This document shows, in pieces, positions 1 through 10,667 of a stretch of DNA of 64,000 nt. Origin of the DNA: Patiria miniata (taxonomy: Eukaryota; Echinodermata; Asteroidea; Valvatida; Asterinidae); NCBI RefSeq assembly GCF_015706575.1, contig NW_024037074.1, positions 31,299,334 through 31,363,333 on the forward strand, written 5' to 3'. A program made the position numbers and the translations under genes. Every line of letters starts with the position of its first letter. Positions within the stretch are counted from its first letter, which is position 1. The notes beneath the pieces were generated by a model, which ran no database searches, was not told where the DNA came from, and saw only the letters and a list, made by a program, of their open reading frames with translations.

Positions 1-1310
1 AGTTTTCTTGTTTCTATAATGGGAACAAAGTTAGTTCGGCAAACGATGCTCTATAGCTTCCATGGGTTCCTTTTTTCTCTGTTTAAACATGGCTATTAAT
101 ATTAAGCAATAAATTAGGAATCCTTCCATATCGGTGAAGTTAAGAACGAAAGAGGTTACACGGGGGTACGGGTCTATTAAAAACGATATATACGATACCA
201 AGCGCAAGCTGCGCCCCGATCCCCTGAGTGGAACTCAACTATGGAGGGCGCCCTACATGTACTCCACCCGAGCTTGCAAAATTGTAGGTCACACGGGGTT
301 TTGTTACCGAGGTTTTGTCCTTTTACGGATGATTTATTCCAGTAAAATTTTCTCAGCCTTGTCATGATCAGTGTTTGTATTCCAAACATCAGGCAGGTCG
401 TGCAGGATGATGAGAAATACACGGTAAGACACATTTTTGACCAATTCTTAATCCCTAGACATGCTATTGCTAGAGGGGGAGTAGACATGGTAGAGGCAGT
501 CAGGCATCAGGCAGTTCTTTAGTTTTGGCATCACTTGTCACCCTGACTGTGCACAAACCCTGTGGGACTGGTCTGAAAATTTCTAAGTGTTTTCTCAGTA
601 AATACTTAAATATTTTCCCTGCTATTGTGCTAATTTTGACGTTTTAGGACATCACTGTCTGATGGCTGATAGTGCTAGGTCACTCAAGGGAAAAAAATAG
701 TGATGGCCAGATTTGGGAATCTTTCCGTCCCAGAAACACACTCAGTCTCCCTGGGAGTGGGACTCACCCAAACCTTGTCCAGCATAACCACTACACAGGT
801 CCTTGAAGAAAATAATGATCCATGGGGAAGATTCAGCCTACAATTGCAGTGAAAAGGAGGCATGTTACTGACAGCCAATCAAGTTAGTGTCGAGGCAGAG
901 CGGCAGTTGGTTTGTGTACAAACATAGTTCATGTACAAAGGAAATAACTGGTTCCCGGTTCATCCACTGCGTACAAATCATGAAATGTACTTTGAATGAT
1001 CCAAAGTTATTAGGGGCGAGGATTTGTCTGGGAAACCATCGCAAGTGAAATTCAAACATATTTACGCGTCGTACGCCTGATGCTCATGCGAAGACGCTGT
1101 GACTAGTACCTTTGGCACATTGAGTAAGTAGTGGGTACTTTGCATGCAAAACGGTACAATGTGCGCGCGCGTACGCGGAGTGTCTCGTCCACGGAGCGCT
1201 CAAAAGTGGCAAAAGCGTGCCCTCTTTTGTTGGTGCATGGAGCCCATATCTTTCTAAAATGAAACACAAATGTCTATGTTTCGCTTTGTTTAATCACACA
1301 GACTTACCAG
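1..1310. other. Upstream flank or first intron of the sorting nexin gene
   Basis: No exon can be supported here. SNX24-type proteins have about 20 residues before the first exon seen at 1311, so a first exon should lie here or further left, but no matching start with a donor site was recognised. The GC-rich stretch near 1085-1260 resembles another at about 1605-1780 and looks like an interspersed repeat. Confidence 0.4.
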
Positions 1311-1385
1311 GTGCACGTCCAAGTCTCCGGTAAAACCCACGTCATTGAGAAGCGATACAGTGAATTCCATTCATTACATAAACAG
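1311..1385 (+). CDS. SNX24-like: SNX24-like exon: PX domain, RYSEF motif
   Basis: Acceptor TTACCAG before 1311 and donor GTAAAG after 1385. The 25 codons, in phase 0 at both ends, read VHVQVSGKTHVIEKRYSEF and on, which is beta strand 2-3 and the lipid-binding Arg-Tyr-Ser-Glu-Phe of a PX domain. Confidence 0.85.
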
Positions 1386-4041
1386 GTAAAGTACAATGTA
1401 CATGTAAGCTTTGTTTGAAACTAAGCATTGTTATTAGTTCATTGCTGTCTGCTTCACTGTCCAGTCTTTCCAGTTTTGAAATTGGTACATAGGTTTGCGG
1501 AGGAAAATGTAGTATCCTAACGCCACTTTACAAATGGGGTCTGTGTACAAATACCACCCTCAACGGTAAGAAAGGGAGAGTTGGGAAAGACAACTACAAG
1601 TGACATTGAATGCATCACCGACGAAGTGTGAGACGCCTAACGCTCAGGCGGAGACGCTGTGGCTTTCTGCCCCTTCAGAAGTCGTGCACCCTACGCACGC
1701 GGTGTGGTCCGTCCACGGGGCTGTCGAATGTGGTCAAAACAGCGCCCTCTCTTGTTTGCACACAGAGCCCTTATATACCAACAACAGAGTTGTCATCTTA
1801 CCTTGTTCTTTTAGATTACAGAAACTTAAAAATTTCAGTGAGTATTTTTGCTTCTATTTTTCAAAGGTTAAGAAGTCCATTGAGACGCCCGACTTTCCCC
1901 CAAAGAAAATGCGATCACTGACAGTGAAAGGCATCGAACAGAGAAGGCAGGCGTTGGAGACGTATCTACAGGTGGGCTGTGCTTTGTGTGGACAGACTTG
2001 GCACAAATGTGCCTGTAGCAACATGCTCTATTTACTTTGTAATCTTGACTTCTCATTCCCAGGGTGGGGGCAGGCCGTGATGGGACTCGGGGAGAAGATT
2101 TGTGAAAGAAATTGAATGTTGCACCCCTTTCCTGTGTTTAATCACCCTCCAAATCCCACCCCCTTTCCACCTCAGAACCTCCCCTTTCCCCAGTCAATGC
2201 TTGGTCAACCCCTCTCCTCTAATGTTGTGCAAGCCAGACCCGAAACCTACCCTACCCGAAACCGACTTCAGGTCTCTTCAGGTCGGTTTTTCCATCATTT
2301 CAGTCGGGTCGGTTTCAGTTTTGCAGTCTATCGTGCACAGTCTATAACGTGTAGGCCCACCAGAAGGTAATAAATCTTGAACCGTGCACCGTACAGTATG
2401 ATTCTTAATGAAGAGACAATGATTTTCATGTGATCCAGGTAACTTCAGGCGCAAAAATCAGACGCAGTTGCCCAAGCCAGATATACGGGCTTTTGGGGTC
2501 GGTTTGGTTTTGGGTTGGTTCGGGTCTGTTTTTGCTCGATTTTTGGGCGGGTCGGGTCGGATTTAGGGAGTTCAGATCGGTTTGGGGTCCAATGCTGTTT
2601 ATATCTATTAAGTTTTGGGTCAGTTTGGTATGGTCAAACCGACACGATGTACAACATTAGTCTCCACCCTCACCAGAGAAAACTGCGTGTGGAATTATAA
2701 TGCATGCACAATTTGAGGTATGGAGTTCCATTTCCTTGTGATAAAACAAACTGGCAGTTTGATGAATAAATTGGACCAGATAAAGAACAAAAAATGGCAG
2801 AACATTTCTTAGTTTTACCCACATGGCCGTAATCTTCACATCACATGAAAGAGGAAAGATGAAGAAGCAATCTTCTCGCATGATATTTGCCATTGTAATC
2901 ATTCCTTGACGGTGAAAAAATATGCTGAAAAGTGTGAGTTTTCTACTAAAAGATCTATTTTTCACGCTCTAATGATTTCTTGGGAGATTCAAGTCGGTAA
3001 ACATTGTGATACTGAAGAGTTTTAATCCATTCTTTTCTTTTTGTTCATTCAGACACTCCTAGACAAAGACAATGTGCCCAAGTCCTTGTTGACTTTCCTC
3101 AAAGTCAAGAACCTCAGAACTGTCAGCTACGAGTGAGTAACAACTTTGAAAGATTTCCACCGACCTCAAAGCATTTCACAATTTCTTCAGTTCTTAGATT
3201 TTAGAAACCATGGAGCAAATTGGGAGACATTCCAGTTGTATTCTTTAGCTTGATTCACAAAAATGGAAGGCTCAATTTTTGGAAGGGTGTTTTTTTTAAT
3301 CCCACCACTGCTAAGGACCTACAGACTCAAAAATTATTCATGCAGGGGTCTCTTAACTGTTGTGGTTATTTTGGGGATAAGAATTGATACATTATGTGGG
3401 TAACTTTGGTGGTTTGCGAAGTCCCGGCCACGTTTCCAGCCTCAGCTCTGGCTTCAAACTTATCAAGAACAGCCAAAAAGGACATTATGCCAGCATCCTG
3501 AAGCAGAGTCAGAGCACCCCCATGTCACGAGCATAAAAATGTCCTGTAGGCAAACCTGATGGTGGAGCCGACTATTCGAAAACCCCCTTTATAGACTCTT
3601 TGAATGAACACTTGAGGGCGCTAATTGATCTTCTCACTGAGCTGATTGTAAGGCTGCGTCCGTAACACACATAGAGCTATATTAAATTACTAGAGCGCCA
3701 ACTTCGTGTACAAAGTAATGCCTGCTGGGCGCATCCATGTTTGTGCACAAACCTATGGTGAACAAGAAATTTTGTACGGCTTTTGTACGGCTATTTGCAT
3801 ATCTGCGTTTGTATTCCATACCGGTGCGTTATCGAAGCCAATACGCCCAAAACCAAAATGCACGATCAACAAATGAGCGTGTCATTTTGCTCTACACAAA
3901 CAGCGCAACGCGTGCGCGTATTCGCTGCCGATGCTTTTTTCCGTCACAATGACGCACTTAAGTTGTTTGCGTATGTTCTACTTGCGTGTTGCATGTAGAG
4001 TACACTTTCAAAATTCAATCCTTACTATAATTCCAGGAATC

Positions 4042-4072
<31 letters not shown>

Positions 4073-7000
4073 CCAGAACCGGGCACCGTATGAAGTTGAA
4101 AATCGGCGGGTGTATTGCTCGGGACAGCAGAATGTGCAGTGCCAAGTTTGAAGTGGTTTGGACGAGCGGTTCTCGAAAAAGCTGCAAAAAAGCAGCATTT
4201 TTTGAGCTTCAACGTGGCAGAGTATAGCCTAGAACACGCGCAGTCCTTTTCAATTGTTTACGTCATGTTCGAGCCAAAGCGCGCGTCCTCGCATAGAATA
4301 ATAAGCCGCGTGTAGAATAATATGCCACGTCAATCAAAGGTATAGTTCTATATCTATGGCGTCAATATGCCGCGTCCGCGCATAGAATAGAGGGTAAATA
4401 AGCAATGGTACACTTTTCTTCCTCATAATTGTGGGCGTTGTTTGCACGAAAATTCTCAAAAATGCAGCGGTCAAGCAATTTGCCCCTCCCGAACAGGCAC
4501 ATTTTCAACTTGCCCCTCCCGAACAGGCATATTTTCGTCCTTTTCAATTGTTTACGTCATGTTTGAGCAAAAGCGCGCGTGCTTAATATGACGCAACAAT
4601 GGAAAAAGGACGGGCACATCATGGGGTTCTTTTCAATTGTTTACGTCATGTTCGAGCTAAAGCGCGCGTGCTCAATATGACGCAAGCAGTGCAAAAGGGA
4701 CGGGCACATTGTAGGGCGATAGCACTGCACACCATGTCTTCGTACGTACATATACGTGAGTGGCATGCACGGGCACATGTATTTTGTAGTCAACTGAGCA
4801 ACCATCACTGCACTGTATGTAGGCGGTCGACTGAGCAACTCTAATACAATATGGTATCCCTACAGTTGTAGGGCGATACCATATTGTCCAGTAGGGGTAA
4901 ATATCAGTGCCAGGGGATGACGACATTTTGTGTGTTTAACTTGCGAGTGTGCGTTCACACCATTGAATAATGTGCGTTGTTTGCACGAGCTGCAGTTCTC
5001 AACTGCCCCTTCCGAACACGCACATTTTCGACTGGCCCTGCACTAGTCCATTTAATTTCATTATGTTCTACAAACACGCACATGAATTCAAAATGTCTGC
5101 GCCCAGGACGGCTTCAAAGCGTCTCCACGCGCAGAATGACGAGGTAGTGCTCTAGTAATTTAATATAGCTCTATGGTAACACACCAAGTCTATGGGATGT
5201 GGCTGCAGCTGCTTCCATAGGCATGATAGGCATGTGTGTAATTTCCAGTCACAGTCAGTTAATTCGGACACAGCATGATTCTGTGAAGGAAGATCATCGG
5301 AGATAACTCTCCATCTGCTCAGGCATCCACTTCCTCCGCATTTTCCATATAAAATCCCTACTCAAAAATACTGTGGAAATTACAGACAAGACAAGTGAAT
5401 CATGGTGTTCTGTTTTGGCTAGACTTGAAGCAAATTCATCGGGCAGTATGCTTTATCATATCTGTTCTGGGGGCCTTTTTGTTTTCTCATTGTATATTCC
5501 ATTCCTATTCATTTTAAGTTTTGCATGCTGTTTGTATTTCAGTTCACTGGATGAACTGGGGAAAGAACCTCAAAGGTAGCCGTTGTATTATCCAAATGTT
5601 TCCTCCAATGGATACCTTGATGATCTGAAAACCTCCCCTCCCAAACTGCAAATTCAGATTTCTGAAAAAAAGTCTTTGGAATCCATTGAGGTAACAATGT
5701 ACAAATCATGCTCAGTGGTAATCTTGGTCCATTCCCATGACAAACGCGGTAAAGTTGCCTCAGCGGTGGAGGTCTCTTTCAACAAGATCTATCAAATCCA
5801 GTCTCGGCGACATTGGCAGCACTACCCAGGAAGTTCCGAGCATCCCTCACGCGCATGCATTGGCTTGAAAACAACGCGAGTGTGAAGTGATCAAAATTTC
5901 CTGGGTAGCGCTGCCAATATTGCCAAGACCGGTGTCACGGTCTCACTTCTCCGGCGTGCTAGCTTCTCCAAGTTGGACATTTCGCTTCAACATGCATGCA
6001 CAAAATTGCGCAGTATAGTGCTCACTTTCGCCAACTTTATTTGTGTGCTGAGTTCTTTGGGGTTGTACTGGTGCACTTTTGTATACGTCACAGGGTACCA
6101 TCGAATCCAGACCTAGCGCGCAATTAACTATAAACCAACATCCTAATAATACCCAAAAAGACTTGAAGGATGCACATTTATTTTAAACCGTGGTTGAACG
6201 TGGTTGCAAATTGAACATGCATGTGATGGACCACGACCAAGCAAGGAACACGGTTCTTAATTATTCCTCAACCCACACGCAATGACGATGGGAACACAAC
6301 TTCAGAATGCTTGCAATATGACTTGACCCGCAGGAGGTGTTACATAACGCATTCTTGGGTGTCCCTCACAGCCCGAGGAAAAGTTAGCACAGCGGACACA
6401 TGAGCATGAATTGTGCTCATGTAACGTGCACTGTAACGTGCTCAATTACCCGCCAAATCCACCCGGAGAAGCTAGCACGCCGGAGAAGTGAGACCGTGAC
6501 ACCGGAGTTGATTCATCTAGTTGATAGCGACCTTGCTTACTATGGACTGGCTTTATAAAGGGGAATAAAATCCAAATCAAGTCTTGGGCCAAGACCAACT
6601 CAGTGGTACGTTGTAGCGCATAACCACGTCCCCAACACACTGGGCACTCAAGGTCTAGAAACATGTTAATAATAATAATAATTAACAGTTCTTATATAGC
6701 GCATATGCACAAGAAATGTCTCTATGCACTTCTGAAAGCATTTAACAAGTGTGTCTTAAGTTGTGATTTGAAACTTTCCAAGGATGGGCTGATCTTGATT
6801 TGATGAGGTACTTTTTTTCCATTCTTCTGATGCTGCAATAATCAAATGTTCCTTGGCAATAAGATCTGGTATGAAGTGTCTGTGGAGTTTGATGATGTTG
6901 ATTCTTTAGCATGGAGCAGTCACTTGGAGCAGCATAAATTCCCAATTCTGAGCAAATGGAGCTATATGTATCTGCTTATCTATTCCCAAAATAAACAAGA

Positions 7001-7241
7001 GTCCAATAATAATAACCTTCTAGATGAAATTGCCAAGATTTGATAGACGTTCATGTCACTTTTAAGAACTTCTAAAATATTTGACTATAATCACTTTTTG
7101 CAAAGGTCCAGCCACCAGCCAGTGATGTCCTTCCAAAGTGACGCCTACCTCCACCCTCCGTCATGTGACAGTGGCCTGCCAGACAGCCTGGACGAAGGGG
7201 TGCGAATGGGACTCTACGAGGACGTTGTGGAGGTCACATGA
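1311..7241 (+). CDS. SNX24-like: Sorting nexin, PX domain, SNX24/SNX22-like (5 exons, 5' end missing)
   Basis: Visible exons are 1311-1385, 1867-1971, 3053-3132, 5543-5575 and 7106-7241; their phases (0, 0, 2, 2) close without conflict and end at TGA 7239-7241. The first exons carry the PX core: VIEKRYSEFHSLHKQ, with the Arg-Tyr-Ser-Glu-Phe motif that contacts phosphatidylinositol 3-phosphate in the family, then KKSIETPDFPPKK and GIEQRRQALETYLQ. The C-terminal SSHQPVMSF matches the SHQPVLLF segment I recall in vertebrate SNX24. Proteins of this group are short (about 170 residues), bind endosomal lipid and act in membrane trafficking. About 143 codons are seen; the N-terminal exon (about 20 residues) is not. 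SNX22 is the alternative paralogue; the tail favours SNX24. Introns are loaded with transposon relics. Confidence 0.85.
1867..1971 (+). CDS. SNX24-like: SNX24-like exon: PX domain, proline loop and helix
   Basis: Acceptor TTTTCAAAG and donor GTGGGC bracket 35 codons in phase 0. The exon holds the PX proline loop (TPDFPPKK) and the RRQALETYLQ helix, a strong family match. Confidence 0.85.
2235..2650. repeat. GGTCGGTTT-rich interspersed repeat
   Basis: The left half is rich in CCCGAAACC/AAACCGAC and the right half in GGTCGGTTT/GGGTCGG, so the two halves are loosely inverted. It lies in an intron of the sorting nexin gene. No coding content was recognised; the family is unknown. Confidence 0.5.
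3053..3132 (+). CDS. SNX24-like: SNX24-like exon: end of PX domain
   Basis: A pyrimidine tract ending in TTCATTCAG precedes the exon and GTGAGT follows. It reads TLLDKDNVPKSLLTFLKVKN, matching the NEELPKLFLDFLNVRH region of SNX24. It ends in phase 2. Confidence 0.82.
4042..4068. repeat. (CTGT)n microsatellite
   Basis: About seven CTGT units inside the hAT-type element. Confidence 0.9.
4239..4705. repeat. Internal direct repeats of the hAT-type element
   Basis: A segment beginning TTTTCAATTGTTTACGTCAT and continuing into AAGCGCGCGTGC occurs three times, near 4249, 4540 and 4629. The last two copies, about 90 bases apart, extend into GGACGGGCACAT. Subterminal or internal direct repeats are common in hAT elements and can be transposase binding sites; that role is inferred. 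Confidence 0.7.
5543..5575 (+). CDS. SNX24-like: SNX24-like microexon (33 nt)
   Basis: Acceptor TATTTCAG and donor GTAGCC bracket 33 nt. Joined in phase 2 it encodes DSLDELGKEPQ, an acidic linker as expected between the PX domain and the C-terminal SHQPV segment of SNX24. It rests on phase and position as the match is short. Confidence 0.65.
5798..5937. repeat. Small inverted-repeat element
   Basis: TTGGCAGCACTACCCAGGAA near 5813 is mirrored by TTCCTGGGTAGCGCTGCCAA near 5899, with the inverted similarity running outward into GTCTCGGCGA/AAGACCGG. It touches the left arm of the next element. Confidence 0.7.
5929..6505. mobile_element. Fold-back / MITE-like element with perfect 41-bp inverted arms
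   Basis: The arm at 5929-5969 (CCGGTGTCACGGTCTC...) is exactly the reverse complement of 6465-6505. Both are complete over 41 bases and separated by 495 bases. A diverged arm-like stretch (CCGAGGAAAAGTTAGCACAG) lies at about 6373. No clear target-site duplication and no transposase were seen. Perfect arms suggest recent insertion or gene conversion. Confidence 0.85.
6668..6835. repeat. SINE-tail-like repeat with (AAT)n
   Basis: An (AAT)n run at about 6668-6682 is followed by TTCTTATATAGCGCATATGC, a typical reversed tail of an invertebrate SINE. The internal promoter boxes were not confirmed. Confidence 0.4.
7106..7241 (+). CDS. SNX24-like: SNX24-like terminal exon with stop codon
   Basis: Acceptor TTTTTGCAAAG precedes GTCCAGC. 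Entering in phase 2 it reads RSSHQPVMSFQSDAYL and ends GLYEDVVEVT then TGA at 7239-7241. SHQPV followed by a hydrophobic run is the conserved SNX24 C-terminal element. Confidence 0.8.
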
Positions 7242-7470
7242 TGTCATCGGTCACATGATTTCATTGGTCACATGTCATTGATGACATGATGTTGTCGGTC
7301 ACATGATGTGATCATTCACATGTCATTGGTCACATCATGCCATTGGTCACATGATGTCATTAATCACATAAAATCATTACCAACATGATGTCATTGGTTT
7401 TTATGTCAGTGGTTTGATTATGTTATTAGTCACATGATGTCATTAGTCACATGACCTCAGTGCACATGAT
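7233..7470. repeat. GTCACATGATGTCATTG minisatellite beginning at the stop codon
   Basis: A degenerate tandem repeat of about 15-17 bases, consensus GTCACATGATGTCATTG, fills about 240 bases. The first unit contains the last codons and the TGA of the sorting nexin gene (GTC ACA TGA). Units are full of CACATG/CATGTG E-box-like sites. Confidence 0.85.
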
Positions 7471-7988
7471 ACATCATGTGTTATAGCATGGCCTGTAGTG
7501 TGCTGCATTCTTTAGATCACCCCTTATTGTTTTTTCAAATTACTGAAATTTTCGGGCGGGGGGTGGGGTGGCTGCTGTGCTCTTCATGACATCTTGCCCA
7601 TTTCACCGCCATGAGCAATGCAACCCCACTTAACTGATACATGTATATGTAAGAAAAAAAAAAGAAAAAAGATCTTCCCTTACTAATGGCAGTTACAATC
7701 TGCCGATTTTGGATATTTTTGTTTGTCAGAACAGTTCACCTGTGTTATGATATAATGAATTTGGTAAATAATTTTACATTAGCAAAATGATCAATTTTTG
7801 CCAGTTCATATCTTCCAGTCAGCATTGGCCAAATTTTGGCATTGTTTGTTTGTTGTTTATATCTTTGTTTTAGATACTGTTCTGTGAAAATGTTTGCCGT
7901 ATGATACCTGTAAGTGCAATCACTATCAATATTCTATAATACGTGTCATTATTAAATAATAATATGTTCTCCTATTTTTCACTTAATA

Positions 7989-8115
7989 TTGTTGACTGCT
8001 GTGATGTGGGTTGTGACCTTTTTAACTCCCGTTTGGGCGCCATGGGCGCATAGCACCCTCATATGCGCCCCTCGGGTGTTACAAACGTCATATCCCACAT
8101 CACAGCAGTCAACAA
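7989..8115. repeat. Perfect 22-bp inverted repeat (hairpin MITE-like)
   Basis: The arm starting TTGTTGACTGCTGTGATG at 7989-8010 is exactly mirrored at 8094-8115, enclosing an 83-base loop containing GGGCGCCATGGGCGC. A diverged relative of the right half occurs at about 28301-28365. Confidence 0.85.
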
Positions 8116-8164
8116 TTGTTTTGTTATATCGTGCCAATATAAACTCAGAAAGATAAATGGTTGA

Positions 8165-8252
8165 AACGTATGCGCCTATCAAATGTTCAAACAGTATCCA
8201 AGTATCCAAGCCAGTCTCCTGACGATGACTAGAGCAGGCTAGTCGAAACGTT
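8165..8252 (+). ncRNA. Hammerhead-ribozyme-like motif (fossil retroelement end?)
   Basis: CTGACGA (8219-8225) fits the hammerhead core CUGANGA. It is followed by a 6-bp stem GACTAG/CTAGTC (8227-8232 with 8239-8244), then GAAA (8245-8248) and CGTT. AACGT at 8165-8169 can pair with ACGTT to form a stem III ahead of the cleavage base A8170. Against it, there is an extra T8226 between core and stem II, and no good stem I pairing was found. Penelope-like retroelements and related repeats of animals are known to carry hammerheads. The family here is inferred. Confidence 0.35.
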
Positions 8253-8815
8253 GAGACCAAAGACAAGTTCGTTTAGAACTTACAGCAGGACTGTTCTTAT
8301 CAGAACAAAAAACTACTTAGCAAAGTTGATAATAAGCAGGACAAGTTCTTTTCAGAACTAATATCTTCTAAGCAGTAGTTATTACCACATGGTGTTGCCG
8401 CAAACCGAAACGATACCGATACCCCACCATGCAAAGCCTCAAATCTTATATCAGTATCCAAGCACACGATATAACAATGAACGTTAGCATGATCTTTATT
8501 ATTGCATGTTACTGATGTAATATCATTTTAGCTTCTTTTAAATTTTCAGAAGGTAGTATCATTGCATTTTAACTTCACTATGAGTAATACATATTTTATT
8601 TTCTCATATTTCAATGTCACTTATATGATCAGTAAAATTGGTTAACTTTATGAGGATCGAATGAAATTGACGTGTGAAATAAATTTAAAGTGAACGAATT
8701 TGGACTTTTGTGTTATGTTTTTTGTACGTTAATTTGGTTCAGTTAACATCCGTGGGTTTAAGGAGTCTTCCCTGCAAGTTTCCATCAATTTCATATTTTG
8801 GGCCAAATCTGAAGA

Positions 8816-9300
8816 AAAAAAAAATACAAGGGGTTTTATTTGTTGTATTAGATTGATATTTTGTCCTTGAGGTTAAAAGCAATTTCATTTTTTGAAAAAA
8901 AAACACAAGGGGTAAACCTTACTTTTTTATGAAATTTGGCCCTCAAAATGAATTTTCTTCAAACTATGCAGAAATTGTTTTTAAGGGAAGAGGAGCATCA
9001 ATCAACATTCAAACACCAAATACATGTATATTGAAGACTTGGGCAAATATCATCGATATTTAGAGGAAAACAAATCATTATTTTTGACTAATTTCACCCC
9101 AAATTTGAAGCGATTCATTTTTGGCCAAAATTGAAGAAAAAAAACACAAGGGGTAAGCCTTACATTTTTGATGAAATTTGCCAAAAAATAAATTTTCTTT
9201 AAACTATGCAGAAATTCATTTACAAGCAAGAGGAGCATCAATCAACATTCAAACACCCAATATAATGAAGATTTTGAAAAAAAATCATCGATATTTACCT
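8816..9300. repeat. Tandemly duplicated AT-rich segment (about 235-bp period)
   Basis: The block ending CATCGATATTTA occurs twice. Each copy contains ACACAAGGGGTAA, AAACTATGCAGAAATT and AGGAGCATCAATCAACATTC, at about 8897-9065 and 9128-9298. No protein is encoded. Confidence 0.75.
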
Positions 9301-9319
9301 CAATCTTACCTCTACGGAA

Positions 9320-10665
9320 AGTACATACCCCTAGGGGCGACGGTTACTGATCGTCCCCAGAGGTACATACCTCTACGGACGACCGTTATTGATCGCCCGC
9401 AGAGGTACATACCTTTACGGACGACCGTTATTGATCGCCCCCAGGGGTACATAAAGGAACTTCCGCTAGAGGCGACCAATAATTGTCGCCCCTACAGGAA
9501 CGAGCGTTTCTATATACCGCTACGGGCGACCAATAACGGTCGCCCCTAAAGGAACTTCCGCTAGAGGCGACCAAAAATTGTCGCCCCTAGAGGAACAAGC
9601 CTTTCTATATACCGCTAGGGCGACAATTAACGGTCGCCCCTAAAGGAACTTCCGCTAGAGGCGACCAAAAATTGTCGCCCCTGGAGGAACGAGCGTTTCT
9701 TCATACCGCTAGGGGCGACAATTATTGGTCGCCCCTAAAGGAACTACCGCTAGAGGCGACCAGTAATTGTCGCCCCTAGAGGAACAAGCCTTTCTATATA
9801 CCGCTAGGGGCGACAATTAACGGTCGCCCCTAAAGGAACTTCCGCTAGAGGCGACCAAAAATTGTCGCCCCTGGAGGAACGAGCGTTTCTTCATACTGCT
9901 AGGGGCGACAATTATTGGTCGCCCCTAAAGGAACTACCGCTAGAGGCGACCAGTAATTGTCGCCCCTAGAGGAACAAGCCTTTCAATATACCGCTAGGGG
10001 CGACAATTTTTGGTCGCCCCTAGCGGAACTTCCGCCTAAAGGAACTTCCGCTAGAGGCGACCCAAAATTGTCGCCCCTAAAGGAACGAGCGTTTCTTTAT
10101 ACCGCTAGGGGCGACAATTATTGGTCGCCCCTAAAGGAACTACCGCTAGAGGCGACCAGTATTATTGTCGCCCCTAGAGGAACGAGCCTTTCTATATACC
10201 GCTAGGGGCCTAGCGGAACTTCCGCTAGGGGCAACCAATAACGGTCGTCCCTAAAGGAGCTTCCGCTGGAGGCGACTAATAATTGTCGCCCCTTGAGAAA
10301 CGAGCGTTTCTGTATACCGCTAGGGGCGAACAATGCCGGTCGCCCCTAAAGGAAGTTCCGCTAGGGGCGACAACTATTGGTCGCCCCTAAAGGAACTACC
10401 GCTAGAGGCGACCAGTAATTGTCGCCCCTAGAGGAACGAGCGTTTCTATATACCGCTAGGGGCGACAAGTATTGGTCGCCCCTAGCGGAACTTCCGCTAG
10501 GGGCGACCAAAACCGGTCGCCCCTAAAGGAACTTCCGCTGGAGGCAACCAATAATTGTCGCCTCTAGAGAAACGAGCGTTTCTGTATACCGCTAGGGGAG
10601 AACAATCGCCTGTCGCCCCTAAAGGAAGTTCCGCTAGGGGCGACAATTATTGGTCGCCCCTAAAT
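9320..10665. repeat. Hairpin satellite: GGGGCGAC...GTCGCCCC array
   Basis: About 1.35 kb made of roughly 95-bp units, each with two short palindromes of the form TAGGGGCGAC-(6-9 nt)-GTCGCCCCTA joined by AAAGGAACTTCCGCTAGAGG and AGGAACGAGCGTTTCTATAT linkers. The first 130 bases have a shorter period near 52. Arms are much better conserved than the A/T-rich loop bases. Open frames through the array are by-products of the periodicity. Confidence 0.9.
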
Positions 10666-10667
10666 AT

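Larger units (their letters stand above)
3670..5175. mobile_element. hAT-type non-autonomous DNA transposon with 8-bp target duplication
   Basis: A perfect 27-bp terminal inverted repeat begins CATAGAGC at 3670-3696 and ends GCTCTATG at 5149-5175. The same 8 bases, GTAACACA, lie directly outside both ends (3662-3669 and 5176-5183). An 8-bp duplication is the signature of hAT transposases. Inversion similarity continues inward in diverged form (CTGGGCGCATCCATGTTTGT at about 3727 against its counterpart near 5100). No transposase reading frame is present in the 1.5 kb, so it must have been moved in trans. It lies in an intron of the sorting nexin gene. Confidence 0.9.
7242..8683 (+). other. Presumed 3' UTR and downstream of the sorting nexin gene
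   Basis: No coding potential is seen after the stop. ATTAAA at 7951-7956 and AATAAA at 8678-8683 are candidate polyadenylation signals; which one is used cannot be told from sequence. Confidence 0.3.

Noticed and set aside
134-488. Open frames on both strands near the left edge as a first exon of the sorting nexin
   Set aside because: Neither resembles the short N-terminal stretch of SNX24 nor ends in a donor of the right phase.
1600-2115. A 171-codon open frame over the second sorting nexin exon
   Set aside because: Only the part 1867-1971 matches the PX domain; the rest is intron read through, and part of it is an interspersed repeat.
9178-10205. Open frames of 80-120 codons with repeated YIPLRTTVIDRPQ-like peptides
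   Set aside because: They follow the period of the hairpin satellite and appear in several frames; no family match and no splice context.
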